From: Pseudomonas knackmussii B13
Lineage (GTDB): Bacteria; Pseudomonadota; Gammaproteobacteria; Pseudomonadales; Pseudomonadaceae
Assembly (NCBI RefSeq): GCF_000689415.1
Contig: NZ_HG322950.1
Coordinates: 558,001 to 622,000 of the forward strand
Direction of reading: 5' to 3'
Length of the DNA stretch: 64,000 nucleotides
Part shown: in pieces, positions 17,301 through 27,317 of the stretch
How the letters are laid out: each line of letters opens with the position of its first letter
Numbering within the stretch: the first letter of the stretch is position 1
Program-made: the position numbers and the translations under genes
The notes under the pieces: generated by a model
Databases searched by the model: none
Told to the model about the DNA's origin: nothing
Seen by the model: only the letters and a program-made list of their open reading frames with translations

Positions 17301-18057
17301 CCCAGGGCGTTTGCAGGGCTTCGATCTCGTCGCGGCTGAGGTCGGCAAGCACCTTGTCGAGGATGCCGCTGAGGATCGCCTCGTCATGCGGTACGGCCAT
17401 GGCAAGCTGATAGCGGTAAGGCGTTTCGCCGCTCACCAGAATGCCTTCGATCTTCAGTTGTCGCAGACTCCAGACGCTGGAGGCGAAGTCGCCCACGAAG
17501 GCGTCGACCTGTCCGGTGGCCAGCGCCTGCAGGGCGGCGGGGACGTTGGGCAAGGGCTGCAGATTGAGGTCCGGGTGATTGGCGATCAGCAGTTCGTGGG
17601 AGGCGTAGTGGTCGACCACGCCGACCTTGAGTCCGTACAACTGCTTCAGGTTGCTCGGACTGGGCCCGTTCTTGCGGCTGAGGATGACGATCGGGAAGTC
17701 CAGATAAGGACGGGTGAAGCTGAGGTATTCGCTGCGTTCGGGCGTGGACATCACGCCGGGCAGCAGGTCGACCTGGTCGTGCCGGGCCTTGTCCAGCACC
17801 TCGGCCCAGCTATGCGATTCGGTGGGGATCAGCTGGATCTGCAGGCGCTCGCCGAGGATCTTGACGTAACTGGCCGCCAGGCCCTGGTAGCGGCCCTGGT
17901 CGTCGCGAAATTCGAAGGGTGGCCAGGAGGCGTCGACGCCAAGGCGTAGCTGCGGATGCTGCTTGAGCCAGGCCTGCTCATCGGCGCTGAGGGTAAAGGC
18001 GTCCGCCTGCGCGACCCAGCACGCAAAGCACAACAAGACTGCCTGCAGACGCGGCAT
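14326..18057 (-). CDS. rmcA: RmcA-like periplasmic-sensing PAS-GGDEF-EAL protein (c-di-GMP turnover)
   Basis: 1243 aa. A signal peptide (about 1-20) is followed by a bacterial type 3 solute-binding-protein-like periplasmic domain (about 25-255), a transmembrane helix (about 265-290; FGIPALLLGIAIVTMLVAM), four PAS domains (about 305-800), GGDEF (intact motif LGGDEF at about 885) and EAL (EALIRW at about 1008). Layout and length match P. aeruginosa RmcA (PA0575), a redox/phenazine-responsive regulator of c-di-GMP and biofilm structure whose EAL acts as a phosphodiesterase. Both catalytic motifs are complete, so synthesis cannot be excluded. As in PAO1 it lies directly downstream of rpoD, separated from it by the rpoD terminator, so it needs its own promoter in the 100-bp gap. 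Confidence 0.9.
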   Translation of the reverse strand: MPRLQAVLLCFACWVAQADAFTLSADEQAWLKQHPQLRLGVDASWPPFEFRDDQGRYQGLAASYVKILGERLQIQLIPTESHSWAEVLDKARHDQVDLLPGVMSTPERSEYLSFTRPYLDFPIVILSRKNGPSPSNLKQLYGLKVGVVDHYASHELLIANHPDLNLQPLPNVPAALQALATGQVDAFVGDFASSVWSLRQLKIEGILVSGETPYRYQLAMAVPHDEAILSGILDKVLADLSRDEIEALQTPWVGGLVDNRTDWGQILKFGIPALLLGIAIVTMLVAMNRRLRGEVARREKLEQALRDSEQHYRGLVESMTAIAWEMRLSENRFTYVSPHAQALLGYPLSEWLKPGFWQRTLHPDDAEQAMSYCLSESRAGRNHSMDYRMLAADGRVVWIRDIITLIHHGEELILRGLMVDITETKRTEQALRLSEQKFASVFHHCPDIIVLARRIDGRLLAVNSTFEQQVGIPASEALGSTATKLNIWGEPGMGPRMLARLQGENLNNIETTLHRRDGSHFTALLSAQQIALDDTPALVVVVRDISQLKATQEQLRTSEEKFAKAFHASPDGMLITRIRDGMLLEANEGFTRITGYNRDEANDRSTLELGLWANPADRRRLLQLLVERSSVQGFTAFIRTREGAARLCELSAHHIVIGEDDCLLTIARDITERQQMQEKLTLAATVFESTAEGVMITDASQRMIAVNRAFSEITGYGEDEVLGQSPRLLASGQHDSSFYLALWHHLNAEGHWQGEIWNRRKSGELYPEWLTISAVRDGQGEISHYVGVFADISTLKYAQARLDYQAHHDPLTGLPNRLLFEARLTTALKEAQEEHQQGAVLFLDLDRFKHINDSLGHPVGDQLLKSIAQRLREQLRDVDTVARLGGDEFIILLPGLHQPRDAELVANKLLQCFGKPYQANNQEFFVSASIGISLYPGDGRDVATLVKNADAAMYRAKAQGRNRTEFYTRELTFQATERVALENELRRALETLQLQLYYQPKQSLLDGSLVGAEALIRWHHPQLGSIPPDRFIPLAEETGLILPLGTWVLEEACRQMSRWQQSHAAFGPLSVNLAGAQLHQVDLVEQVRELLQRFNLHAPRLQLEITENFLMHQTEEALITLHALKGLGVQLAIDDFGTGYSSLSYLKRLPLDILKIDQSFIHGLPEDAQDAAITRAIIALGRSMGLTVIAEGVEREEQEQFLASEGCDHVQGYALSPPLPADQFAARFLTPLHPIGAPQTTPV

Positions 18058-18130
18058 AGCGGGGCCTCGGTCAAGGGAGTATTGGCGAAGTGTAGTCGCG
18101 CCCCCGTGCCTGCTGGAACCCCAAAGAAAA

Positions 18131-18154
18131 ACCCCCGGCTTTCGGGCCGGGGGT
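18131..18154 (-). terminator. Terminator of rpoD
   Basis: ACCCCCGGC (18131-18139) pairs with GCCGGGGGT (18146-18154). On the minus strand it is followed by TTTTCTTT, a classical intrinsic terminator for the rpsU-dnaG-rpoD operon. Confidence 0.92.
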
Positions 18155-18160
18155 TCGTCT

Positions 18161-20008
<1,848 letters not shown>

Positions 20009-20075
20009 AACACCCTATCCACTGAAGGTCTTGGCGGGCAAAAAACAAGCTGACCATTATAGCTGAAAGATGACC

Positions 20076-22076
20076 TCAAGCGCCAGATGAGGTCGGGGCG
20101 ACGGGAATTGCGGTGCGAGTGAGGAGTTCGAGGAGGCGCCCCTTTTCCTCTGAACTGAGTCCGCTTTCGCGATCCTTGCGGATCAGTTGCTCAAGGCTGC
20201 GCTCGCGTTGGCTGGCAGCCATCCTAGTTATAGTGTCGAAAAACTGTTGTTCAAGGTTGTCGGCGGAAATCAGCCATTCCTTCTCCGCCAGGGCGCGCAG
20301 CAGGCGGCCCTGTTCGGTGCCGTGCCAGCGGGCGATCAACTGCATCGAACGCTGCTTCGGATTCTTCTGCAGGGCCTCGAGCAGGGCGACCAGCAGTTGC
20401 GAGTAAGTCTGGTCTTCTCCGGCGAAATGGCTGGCATCTTCGACTTTCTGCGCCAGTTGCGGATGATGCAGTAAAGTCCGCAGGGCGGTCAGGGTTGGCG
20501 ATTCGACACCTATCTCGGTGCGTGGTTGGCGAGGGGTGAAGTCACCGCGCTTGCCGCCTTTCTTGCCGTCCCATTTACCTTCCCACTTGCGCTCGCCTTT
20601 CCAGGGCTTTTTCTCCTGTTTCGAGAAACTTGGAGTGCTCGGCGCTTCGAAGTAGCTGGCGCTGTCCTGGTAATGCGAGTCGCCGTGATCGGCGAATTGT
20701 CCTACGTCGTAATCGGCATATTCGTGCGCGTGCTTATCAGCATGACTTGGTGCGGTGCTACCGCCCGAGCTGCGCGGTGCGCTCAACTGGTTGAGCGCTT
20801 CGCCGCTTAGGCCGGTGATTTCGCCCAGGCGTTGGCGCATCAGCAGGCGCAGGGTGTTGCCGGGGATCTTCTCCAGCAGCGGGCTGGCCAGGGTGGCCAG
20901 GTGTGCCTTGCCTTCCAGCGTGCTGGGGTCGGCTTCGCGCATCAGTTGCTGGAAGAAGTAGTCGGCCAGCGGTTGGGCTTGCTGCGCCAGGCGGGCGCGG
21001 AAGGCGTCGGGGCCTTCGGCGCGTACCAGGCTGTCCGGGTCCTCGCCTTCGGGGAGAAACAGGAAGCGTACTTTGCGCCCGTCCTGCAGGTTCGACAGTG
21101 CCGATTCCAGGGCGCGCCAGGCGGCGTTGCGGCCGGCCTGGTCGCCGTCGAAGCAGAACAGGATGTTCGGGACCAGTCGGAAGAGGCGCTTGATGTGCTC
21201 TTCGCTGGTTGCGGTGCCAAGGGTCGCCACGGCATTGCGGATGCCTTGCTGGGCAAGGGCGATGACGTCCATGTAGCCCTCGACCACCATGATCTCGTCG
21301 AGGTCGCGGTTGTTCTTGCGCGCCTCGAACAGCCCGTAGAGCTCCTGGCCTTTGTGGAAGACCGGGGTTTCCGGGGAGTTCAGGTATTTCGGCTTGTCGT
21401 CGCCCAGGACTCGGCCGCCGAAGGCGATCACTCGCCCACGGCTGTCGCGAATGGGGAAAATTACCCGGTCGCGGAAGCGGTCGTAGCGTTTGCCGCTGTC
21501 GGGGTTTTCCACCAGCAGGCCGGCGTCGAGCATGGCCTTGAGCTGCAGGTTGTCGCCACCCAGATGCTTGAGCAGGTTGTCCCAGCCGGGTGGTGCGAAG
21601 CCCAGGCCGAAGTCGCGGGCGATCTCGCCGGTCAGGCCGCGGCCTTTTAGGTATTCCACCGCGGCCTTGCGCGCCGGATGGCTCTTCAGTGCCTGGCGGT
21701 AGTAGTCGGCGGCGGCGGCGAGTAGCGGGTAGAGTGGCGAGTCGGTCGGCTGGCGCGGCTTGCCGCGACGACCGTCTTCTCGCGGCACGTCCATGCCGGC
21801 GCGTTTGGCCAGTTCCTCGACGGCCTGGGGAAAGTCCAGGCTGTCGTGGTCCATGATGAAGCCGAGCGCGTTGCCGCCGGCGCCGCAGCCGAAGCAGTAG
21901 TAGAACTGCTTGTCCGGACTGACGGTGAAGGAGGGGCTCTTTTCCTTGTGGAACGGGCAGCAGGCGCTGTAGTTCTTGCCGGTCTTCTTCAGCTGGATGC
22001 GCGAACTCACCACATCGAGGATGTCGGTGCGGTTGAGCAGGTCGTCGATGAAGGATTGCGGGATCAGGCCGGCCAT
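20076..22076 (-). CDS. dnaG: DNA primase
   Basis: 666 aa. The N-terminal CHC2 zinc-binding domain (CCPFHKEKSPSF and YYCFGCGAGGNA) is followed by the TOPRIM catalytic core (VVEGYMDVIAL and FCFDGDQAGRNAA) and a C-terminal DnaB-interaction domain (about 520-660). It synthesises RNA primers at the fork. The ATG encoding MAGLIPQSF is chosen by family agreement; an upstream in-frame ATG at 22109 has no support. Expressed less than rpsU because of the terminator at 22157-22190. Confidence 0.97.
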   Translation of the reverse strand: MAGLIPQSFIDDLLNRTDILDVVSSRIQLKKTGKNYSACCPFHKEKSPSFTVSPDKQFYYCFGCGAGGNALGFIMDHDSLDFPQAVEELAKRAGMDVPREDGRRGKPRQPTDSPLYPLLAAAADYYRQALKSHPARKAAVEYLKGRGLTGEIARDFGLGFAPPGWDNLLKHLGGDNLQLKAMLDAGLLVENPDSGKRYDRFRDRVIFPIRDSRGRVIAFGGRVLGDDKPKYLNSPETPVFHKGQELYGLFEARKNNRDLDEIMVVEGYMDVIALAQQGIRNAVATLGTATSEEHIKRLFRLVPNILFCFDGDQAGRNAAWRALESALSNLQDGRKVRFLFLPEGEDPDSLVRAEGPDAFRARLAQQAQPLADYFFQQLMREADPSTLEGKAHLATLASPLLEKIPGNTLRLLMRQRLGEITGLSGEALNQLSAPRSSGGSTAPSHADKHAHEYADYDVGQFADHGDSHYQDSASYFEAPSTPSFSKQEKKPWKGERKWEGKWDGKKGGKRGDFTPRQPRTEIGVESPTLTALRTLLHHPQLAQKVEDASHFAGEDQTYSQLLVALLEALQKNPKQRSMQLIARWHGTEQGRLLRALAEKEWLISADNLEQQFFDTITRMAASQRERSLEQLIRKDRESGLSSEEKGRLLELLTRTAIPVAPTSSGA

Positions 22077-22156
22077 AGGCTCACGCGATACGCGGGGTGG
22101 ACCAAGCATAGTGCAGCGAGGCTGCGCGGGGCTTGGTTTTCAGTGGCGCGAAAAGC

Positions 22157-22190
22157 AAAAAACTCCGAGCTTCGCCTGCGCGAATCGGAG
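22157..22190 (-). terminator. Terminator between rpsU and dnaG
   Basis: The stem CTCCGA/TCGGAG is extended by CGAA/TTCG-type pairing and followed on the minus strand by TTTTTTG. A partial terminator at this place is the known device of the macromolecular synthesis operon: abundant S21 is uncoupled from scarce primase and sigma. Confidence 0.88.
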
Positions 22191-22266
22191 TGCGGTGTAG
22201 CTTGTCAGGCACTCGCCCGGCGAGTGGGCCGGGCGATGTGCAGCGCGTGCGACTGAGTAGTGAAAC

Positions 22267-22482
22267 TCAGTACAGACGCTCGCGGCGGCGCTGTTCGCGC
22301 TGCACTTTCTTGGCATGACGCTTAACAGCGGCAGCGGCTTTGCGCTTGCGCTCAGCGGTCGGCTTTTCGTAGAACTCGCGGCTACGGACTTCAGCCAGTA
22401 CGCCTGCTTTTTCGCAGGAGCGCTTGAAACGACGCAGGGCTACGTCGAAGGGTTCGTTCTCTTTAACTTTGACGGCGGGCAT
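22267..22482 (-). CDS. rpsU: 30S ribosomal protein S21
   Basis: 71 aa, the expected length. The start MPAVKVKENEPFDVALRRFK is diagnostic; the C-terminal half is very basic (KRKAAAAVKRHAKKVQREQR) and binds 16S rRNA near the anti-SD. An in-frame ATG 18 bp upstream is not used in the family. First gene of the rpsU-dnaG-rpoD operon; divergent from tsaD across about 200 bp that must hold both promoters. Confidence 0.97.
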   Translation of the reverse strand: MPAVKVKENEPFDVALRRFKRSCEKAGVLAEVRSREFYEKPTAERKRKAAAAVKRHAKKVQREQRRRERLY

Positions 22483-22685
22483 CCAGGTCGTACCTATCAA
22501 TGATTACCGGGGATTTGCACGCTCCTGGCAGTAGGCACGGGAGACGGCGGTTTTCAAGGGTTGCGGATATTAACGGTTCGGGCTGAGGAATGCAAAGCCT
22601 CCGATCGAAAAACGCTGGTCGGCGTCCGCAGCCGGCGATTATCATGCGCGGCTTCTCATTTGCCCAGAACTGAAGGCTCGAACCC

Positions 22686-23711
22686 ATGCGTGTGCTGGGG
22701 TTGGAAACCTCCTGCGACGAAACCGGCGTCGCCCTCTACGACAGCGAACGCGGCTTGCTGGCCGATGCGCTGTTCAGTCAGATCGACCTGCATCGCGTCT
22801 ACGGCGGCGTGGTTCCCGAGCTCGCCTCGCGCGATCACGTCAAGCGCATGCTGCCGCTGATCCGCCAGGTGCTCGACGAAGCCGGCTGCAAGCCGGACGA
22901 GATCGATGCCATCGCCTATACCGCCGGTCCCGGCCTGGTTGGCGCGCTGCTGGTCGGCGCTTCCTGCGCCCAGGCCATGGCGTTCGCCTGGGGTGTTCCG
23001 GCCGTCGGCGTGCATCACATGGAGGGCCACTTGCTGGCGCCTATGCTCGAGGAGCAGCCGCCGCAGTTCCCGTTCGTCGCCCTGCTGGTTTCCGGCGGCC
23101 ACACCCAGCTGGTTCGGGTGGATGGCATCGGCCGCTACCAGGTGCTCGGCGAGTCGCTGGACGACGCCGCCGGCGAAGCCTTCGACAAGACTGCCAAGCT
23201 GCTCGGCCTGGCTTATCCGGGTGGCCCGGAGATCGCCCGCATGGCCGAACAGGGCACCCCGGGGCGTTTCGTCTTCCCGCGGCCGATGACCGATCGTCCC
23301 GGCCTGGACTTCAGTTTCAGCGGTCTCAAGACCTTCGCCCTGAACACCTGGCAGCGTTGCCGGGAAGAGGGCGACGACGGCGAGCAGACTCGCTGCGACA
23401 TCGCCCTGGCCTTCCAGCAGGCGGTGGTCGAGACGCTGACCATCAAGTGCCGTCGTGCACTCAAGCAGACGGGCCTGAAGAACCTGGTGATCGCCGGCGG
23501 CGTGAGCGCTAACCGCGCGCTGCGCGAGCACCTGCAGAAGATGCTCGGCGAGCTGAAGGGGCAGGTGTTCTACGCGCGCCCGCGCTTCTGCACGGACAAC
23601 GGTGCGATGATCGCCTACGCTGGCTGCCAGCGCTTGCTCGCCGGCCAACAGGAAGGCCCCTCGATCGATGTGCGCGCCCGCTGGCCGATGGAATCCCTGC
23701 CGGCCGTCTGA
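22686..23711 (+). CDS. tsaD: tRNA N6-adenosine threonylcarbamoyltransferase
   Basis: 341 aa ASKHA-fold enzyme. MRVLGLETSCDETGVALYD begins the ATP-binding fold. The metal-ligand histidines sit in VHHMEGH, the substrate loop is LVSGGHTQLV, and the C-terminal GGVSANRALRE is the family signature. It transfers threonylcarbamoyl to A37 of ANN-decoding tRNAs with TsaB/TsaE/TsaC, an essential modification. It sits beside rpsU as in many gammaproteobacteria. Confidence 0.97.
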   Translation: MRVLGLETSCDETGVALYDSERGLLADALFSQIDLHRVYGGVVPELASRDHVKRMLPLIRQVLDEAGCKPDEIDAIAYTAGPGLVGALLVGASCAQAMAFAWGVPAVGVHHMEGHLLAPMLEEQPPQFPFVALLVSGGHTQLVRVDGIGRYQVLGESLDDAAGEAFDKTAKLLGLAYPGGPEIARMAEQGTPGRFVFPRPMTDRPGLDFSFSGLKTFALNTWQRCREEGDDGEQTRCDIALAFQQAVVETLTIKCRRALKQTGLKNLVIAGGVSANRALREHLQKMLGELKGQVFYARPRFCTDNGAMIAYAGCQRLLAGQQEGPSIDVRARWPMESLPAV

Positions 23712-23714
23712 GCA

Positions 23715-23805
23715 CGGTGAGCTGAAAACGACAGGCTGCAAGCTGCAAGCGGCGCGCTGCCACATTCTTCTTGCAGGCTGTGGCTCGCGGCTTGAAGCTT
23801 TCTTT
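23715..23805. repeat. Inverted CTGCAAGC-type intergenic repeat
   Basis: CAGGCTGCAAGCTGCAAGC near 23731 is mirrored by CTTGCAGGCTGTGGC and CGGCTTGAAGC near 23770. Tandem TGCAAGC words of this kind are a common Pseudomonas extragenic repeat; here it separates convergent tsaD and plsY. Confidence 0.6.
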
Positions 23806-24375
23806 CTAGAAGTGCCGTTCGCGTCCTGCCAGCAGGTCGCGGAGGTTGCCGCGATGGCGCCAGACGATGAGCCCGGTCAGGAGGGTCATCGGGAACAGCA
23901 CCGCCGGCATCTGCCAGGCCAGTAGCGGCAAGGTCAGCGGGGTGGCGACCAGCGAGGCGAGCGAGCTGGTGCGCGAGAGCTTGAAGGTGACGAGCCAGGC
24001 CACGACCGCGAGCAGCGCGGCCGGCGGGTAGAGCGCCAGGAGTACGCCGGCGGCGGTGGCGACGCCCTTGCCGCCGCGGAAGTTGAAGTACAGCGGGTAA
24101 AGGTGGCCGAGTACCGCCGCCAGGCCTATCCAGGCTTCCTGCATGGCGCCGACATCGAAAAGGCGGCCGATCAGGACCGGCAACAGGCCCTTGGCCAGAT
24201 CGCCGAGAAGCGTGAGGATAGCGGCCTTCTTGCCGGCCAGGCGCAGCATGTTGGTGGCGCCGGGATTGCCCGAGCCGCTGGCGCGCGGGTCGGTGCTGCC
24301 GAACAGGCGGCTGAGGAGTACCGCGAAGGACAGCGAGCCAAGCAGGTAGGCGAGGATCGCCAAAAGCCAGACCAT
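23806..24375 (-). CDS. plsY: Glycerol-3-phosphate acyltransferase (acyl-phosphate dependent)
   Basis: 189 aa membrane protein with about five hydrophobic helices. The three PlsY motifs are visible: SGNPGATNMLR (motif 1), FRGGKGVATAAG (motif 2, phosphate loop) and the C-terminal GLIVWRHRGNLRDLLAG (motif 3). It acylates sn-glycerol-3-phosphate with acyl-phosphate from PlsX, the first step of phospholipid synthesis. Start ATG at 24375 by family agreement; it is divergent from folB with only about 80 bp between. Confidence 0.95.
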   Translation of the reverse strand: MVWLLAILAYLLGSLSFAVLLSRLFGSTDPRASGSGNPGATNMLRLAGKKAAILTLLGDLAKGLLPVLIGRLFDVGAMQEAWIGLAAVLGHLYPLYFNFRGGKGVATAAGVLLALYPPAALLAVVAWLVTFKLSRTSSLASLVATPLTLPLLAWQMPAVLFPMTLLTGLIVWRHRGNLRDLLAGRERHF

Positions 24376-24457
24376 GGTTTCCACCGGGGACGAGATTGCC
24401 CCGATTCTAGCGGGGCGGCGTGCGCTTGTCGTGCGCCTGCCTTGGAGCGTGCAGCAA

Positions 24458-24811
24458 GTGGACAAAGTTTTTATCGAGGGCCTGGAAGTCGACACCGTGA
24501 TCGGCGTCTACGACTGGGAGCGGGGGATCCGCCAGTGCCTGCGGCTGGACCTGGACCTGGGCTGGGACAATCAGCCGGCGGCCGCCGACGACGACATCGC
24601 CAAGGCGCTGGACTATGCCGTGCTGTCCGAGCGCATCGGCGCGTTCGCACGTGACGCGCACTTTCAGCTGGTGGAAACCTTCGCCGAACGCCTGGCCGCG
24701 CTGTTGATGGCCGAGTTCGGCATTCGCTGGCTGCGCCTGCGGGTGACCAAGCCGGGGGCGGTAGCCGCTGCTGCCGGCGTTGGCGTGGAGATCGAACGCG
24801 GATGCCGCTGA
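24458..24811 (+). CDS. folB: Dihydroneopterin aldolase
   Basis: 117 aa with a GTG start at 24458 (VDKVFIEGLEVDTVIGVYDWER), the family's usual length; a longer frame from 24374 would add 28 unsupported residues. The conserved E of FIEGLEVDTVIG and the K of VTKPGAV are the catalytic positions of FolB. It cleaves 7,8-dihydroneopterin to 6-hydroxymethyl-dihydropterin in folate synthesis. The 3' end overlaps folK by 10 bp, coupling consecutive pathway steps. Confidence 0.92.
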   Translation: MDKVFIEGLEVDTVIGVYDWERGIRQCLRLDLDLGWDNQPAAADDDIAKALDYAVLSERIGAFARDAHFQLVETFAERLAALLMAEFGIRWLRLRVTKPGAVAAAAGVGVEIERGCR

Positions 24812-25338
24812 CCACCGTTTTCCTCGGCATGGGGAGCAACGTCGAGCGCGAGCGTCATTTGCACGCAGGCCTCGAGGCGCTTACCGGCTTTGTCCACAAC
24901 CTGCGCTGCTCGCCGGTCTTCGAGAGCGAGCCGGTAGGTATCCGTAGCGGTCCCTTCTTCAATCTGGTGGTGACCGGCGAAACCGAGCTGTCGCTCACCG
25001 AACTGAGCCTGCGGTTGAAACACATCGAGGCCGACAACGGCCGCTACGCGCCGGATCGCAAGGGCCTGCCGCTGGATATCGACGTGCTGCTCTACGGCGA
25101 CTTGCATGGCGACTTCGACGGCCTGGTGCTGCCGCGCGCCGAGGTGCTGAAGAACGCCTTCGTGCTCTGGCCGTTGGCGCTGCTGGCTCCTGACGTTCGC
25201 CATCCGGGTGTTGATCGCGACTTCGCCAGCCTCTGGGCCGATGCGCAGATCGACCAGAGTCTGTGGCCGGTGCCCTTCCAGTGGCGCGGCATGGAGCTGA
25301 CCCCGGCGGAGCTGATCCAGGCGCATCCGGCCGCCTAA
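24802..25338 (+). CDS. folK: 2-amino-4-hydroxy-6-hydroxymethyldihydropteridine pyrophosphokinase
   Basis: 178 aa HPPK. FLGMGSNVERERHL at the N-terminus, FESEPVG, and the signature region KGLPLDIDVLLYGD (metal-binding D-x-D) are clear; LPRAEVLKNAFVLWPL follows. It pyrophosphorylates the FolB product with ATP. Co-translated with folB through the 10-bp overlap. Confidence 0.92.
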   Translation: MPLTTVFLGMGSNVERERHLHAGLEALTGFVHNLRCSPVFESEPVGIRSGPFFNLVVTGETELSLTELSLRLKHIEADNGRYAPDRKGLPLDIDVLLYGDLHGDFDGLVLPRAEVLKNAFVLWPLALLAPDVRHPGVDRDFASLWADAQIDQSLWPVPFQWRGMELTPAELIQAHPAA

Positions 25339-25349
25339 CCGGTTCCGGA

Positions 25350-25407
25350 CTTCCTGCTCGCGAACCGTCGGCGCGCCGGAGGTTCGCGAGCATGCTCGCT
25401 CCTACAA
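25350..25407. repeat. REPIN (paired REP elements)
   Basis: GCTCGCGAACC and GGTTCGCGAGC are inverted about 30 nt apart, and the right arm continues CATGCTCGCTCCTACAA, the REP consensus on the minus strand. It lies between convergent folK and cca. Confidence 0.75.
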
Positions 25408-25413
25408 GCGCGC

Positions 25414-26649
25414 TTATTCGTCCGGCGTGTGCGCTGCCTTGTAGGTCTTGAGCGCGTTCAGGCGCTCGCGCTTGAGCGCCTCGCCCAGTTCCGCCCCCTT
25501 GAATCCTTTCTCCAGCAGCGGTTGCACGGCTACTTCGCGTGCGGCCTGGGCTGCGCCGCGAAGGTAATCCGCCTGTGGATAAGCACGTTGCTCCAGGCCA
25601 TGGCGGCCGCGCGCATCCATTTCGCTGGCGGCAATGAACTCTTCGAAGCGCTGCGGCCGGCGATAGACGTCGAAGGCCTGCAGCAACTCGAGCAGGGTAT
25701 TGGGACGCAGCTCCAGCGCACGGTGCGCGTGGGTGTGGTACTCGCCGACCAGGCGCGCCAGCTCCTGGCAGTCGCGCGGCACCTTGAAGCGTGCGTTGAC
25801 CGCGTCGATCAATGGCAGGCCAAGGTGTTCGTGGGCGATGTGCTTTGGCCAGTCCTCGCGCCGTGTGCGTGCCTTGCCCAGGTCGTGGAGCAGGCAGGCC
25901 CAGCGCACGGTCAGTGGCTGCTTGTGCTCGGCGCACTGGCGCAGCACGGCCAGCAAGTGTTCGCCGGTGTCGATTTCCGGGTGGTGCTCGGCCGGTTGTG
26001 GTACGCCGAACAAGGCGTCTACTTCGGGCATCAGCACGCTCAAGGCGTTGCAGTCGCGCAGCACCTGGATGAATACGTCGGGACGCGTCTCCATGAGGGC
26101 GCGGGAGATTTCCTTCCAGGTGCGCTCGGGCGTCAGCGCTTCAAGTTCGCCGGAGTCGGACAACTCGCGCATCAGCTCCAGGGTTTCATCCGCGACGCGG
26201 AAGCCCAACGGCGCAAAGCGCGCGGCGAAGCGGGCGACCCGCAGGACGCGCAGCGGGTCTTCGACGAAGGCCGGGGAGACGTGGCGTAGCAGGCGGGCCT
26301 GGAGATCGCGTTCCCCGCCGTAGGGGTCGATGACCCGGCCCTGGTCGTCCTCGGCCATGGCGTTGATGGTCAGGTCGCGGCGGATCAGGTCCTCTTCCAG
26401 GGTGACATCCGGGCTGGCGTAGAAGGTGAAACCGCCGTAGCCGCGACCGCTCTTGCGTTCGGTGCGCGCCAGGGCGTACTCCTCGCCGCTCTTGGGATGG
26501 AGGAAGACCGGGAAGTCGGCACCGACCGGGCGGTAGCCTTTTTCCAGCATGTCTTCGGCACTGGCGCCGACCACGACCCAGTCGATGTCGCTGGTGGGTT
26601 GGCCGAGCAGGCGGTCGCGCACGGCGCCGCCCACCTTGTAGATCTGCAT
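25414..26649 (-). CDS. cca: CCA-adding tRNA nucleotidyltransferase with HD domain
   Basis: 411 aa. The nucleotidyltransferase head (MQIYKVGGAVRDRLLG; catalytic DIDWVVVG) is followed by the RRDLTINAMA motif, the nucleotide-selecting DPLRVLRVARFAAR segment, and an HD phosphohydrolase domain (LLHDLGKARTRREDWPKH). It completes or repairs the 3' CCA of tRNAs. Start at MQIYKVGG, with AGGAGA upstream. Confidence 0.95.
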   Translation of the reverse strand: MQIYKVGGAVRDRLLGQPTSDIDWVVVGASAEDMLEKGYRPVGADFPVFLHPKSGEEYALARTERKSGRGYGGFTFYASPDVTLEEDLIRRDLTINAMAEDDQGRVIDPYGGERDLQARLLRHVSPAFVEDPLRVLRVARFAARFAPLGFRVADETLELMRELSDSGELEALTPERTWKEISRALMETRPDVFIQVLRDCNALSVLMPEVDALFGVPQPAEHHPEIDTGEHLLAVLRQCAEHKQPLTVRWACLLHDLGKARTRREDWPKHIAHEHLGLPLIDAVNARFKVPRDCQELARLVGEYHTHAHRALELRPNTLLELLQAFDVYRRPQRFEEFIAASEMDARGRHGLEQRAYPQADYLRGAAQAAREVAVQPLLEKGFKGAELGEALKRERLNALKTYKAAHTPDE

Positions 26650-26710
26650 GAAGCTGTCTCCTGTGAAGGGGATAGCTTGGGTCTTCACGGGGGCGGGTTC
26701 AAGCCGGGTG

Positions 26711-26738
26711 CAGGTTCGCGAGCAAGCTCGCTCCTGTG
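26711..26738. repeat. REP element (minus orientation)
   Basis: CAGGTTCGCGAGCAAGCTCG followed by CTCCTGTGCA matches the inverted REP consensus. Confidence 0.75.
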
Positions 26739-26749
26739 CAGAGCCGAAA

Positions 26750-27259
26750 TCAGGGTGCCGCTTTCGGCACCTGGCCGACCAGTGCCTCGGTGGCGTGCCG
26801 CAGCAATTCGCTGCTGGCGTGCTGCGGGCTCAGGCCGGTGCTGACCGTGCCTTCCCAGAGCACCTGGTCCCGCAGGTCGGTCAGGCGCACTCGCAGAGTG
26901 CCGGTTTCGTCGTGCAGGCGGTGGATCGCGAGGTACGGGCCGAGGCTCTGCGGTGGCGGCACATCCACCTTGAACTCCAGCGGCGCGTCGCGCAGGGCCA
27001 GCCAGTAGTAGACGCGCAGTTGCGGTTGGGCAGAGTCCCGGTAGCCGCGTTGTTCCATGCCCTGGCGCAGCCAGGCATTGAGCAGCGGATAGCGGCTGGC
27101 GTAGGGCAGGGCGTCGACGGCATTTTCCGGCGGCATCAGCTGGAACGCGTGCAGGCCGTTCAGGCGCGCGTCGGCCAGCTGGGTGACGTGCGCCTGGGGA
27201 ATCTGCGTGGTGCAGGTGGCGAGGGCGAGGCAGAGCAGGAGGATGGCGAACAGGCGCAT
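26750..27259 (-). CDS. Putative lipoprotein (DUF4136-like)
   Basis: 169 aa. A signal sequence ends in the lipobox LALATC, so the mature protein should begin with a lipidated Cys at about residue 16. The rest resembles DUF4136-type envelope lipoproteins (YYWLALRDAPLEF, TLRVRLTDLRDQVLWEG, a late LLRHATEALVGQVP). Start ATG after GAGGTCGCC; a longer frame exists but would bury the signal peptide. In PAO1 a protein of this type lies at the same place beside cca. Function unknown. Confidence 0.75.
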   Translation of the reverse strand: MRLFAILLLCLALATCTTQIPQAHVTQLADARLNGLHAFQLMPPENAVDALPYASRYPLLNAWLRQGMEQRGYRDSAQPQLRVYYWLALRDAPLEFKVDVPPPQSLGPYLAIHRLHDETGTLRVRLTDLRDQVLWEGTVSTGLSPQHASSELLRHATEALVGQVPKAAP

Positions 27260-27317
27260 GGCGACCTCGACTGGGCTAGTCGCCATGCTCTGTCGCGCTC
27301 CGGAGAGGGTCAACCGA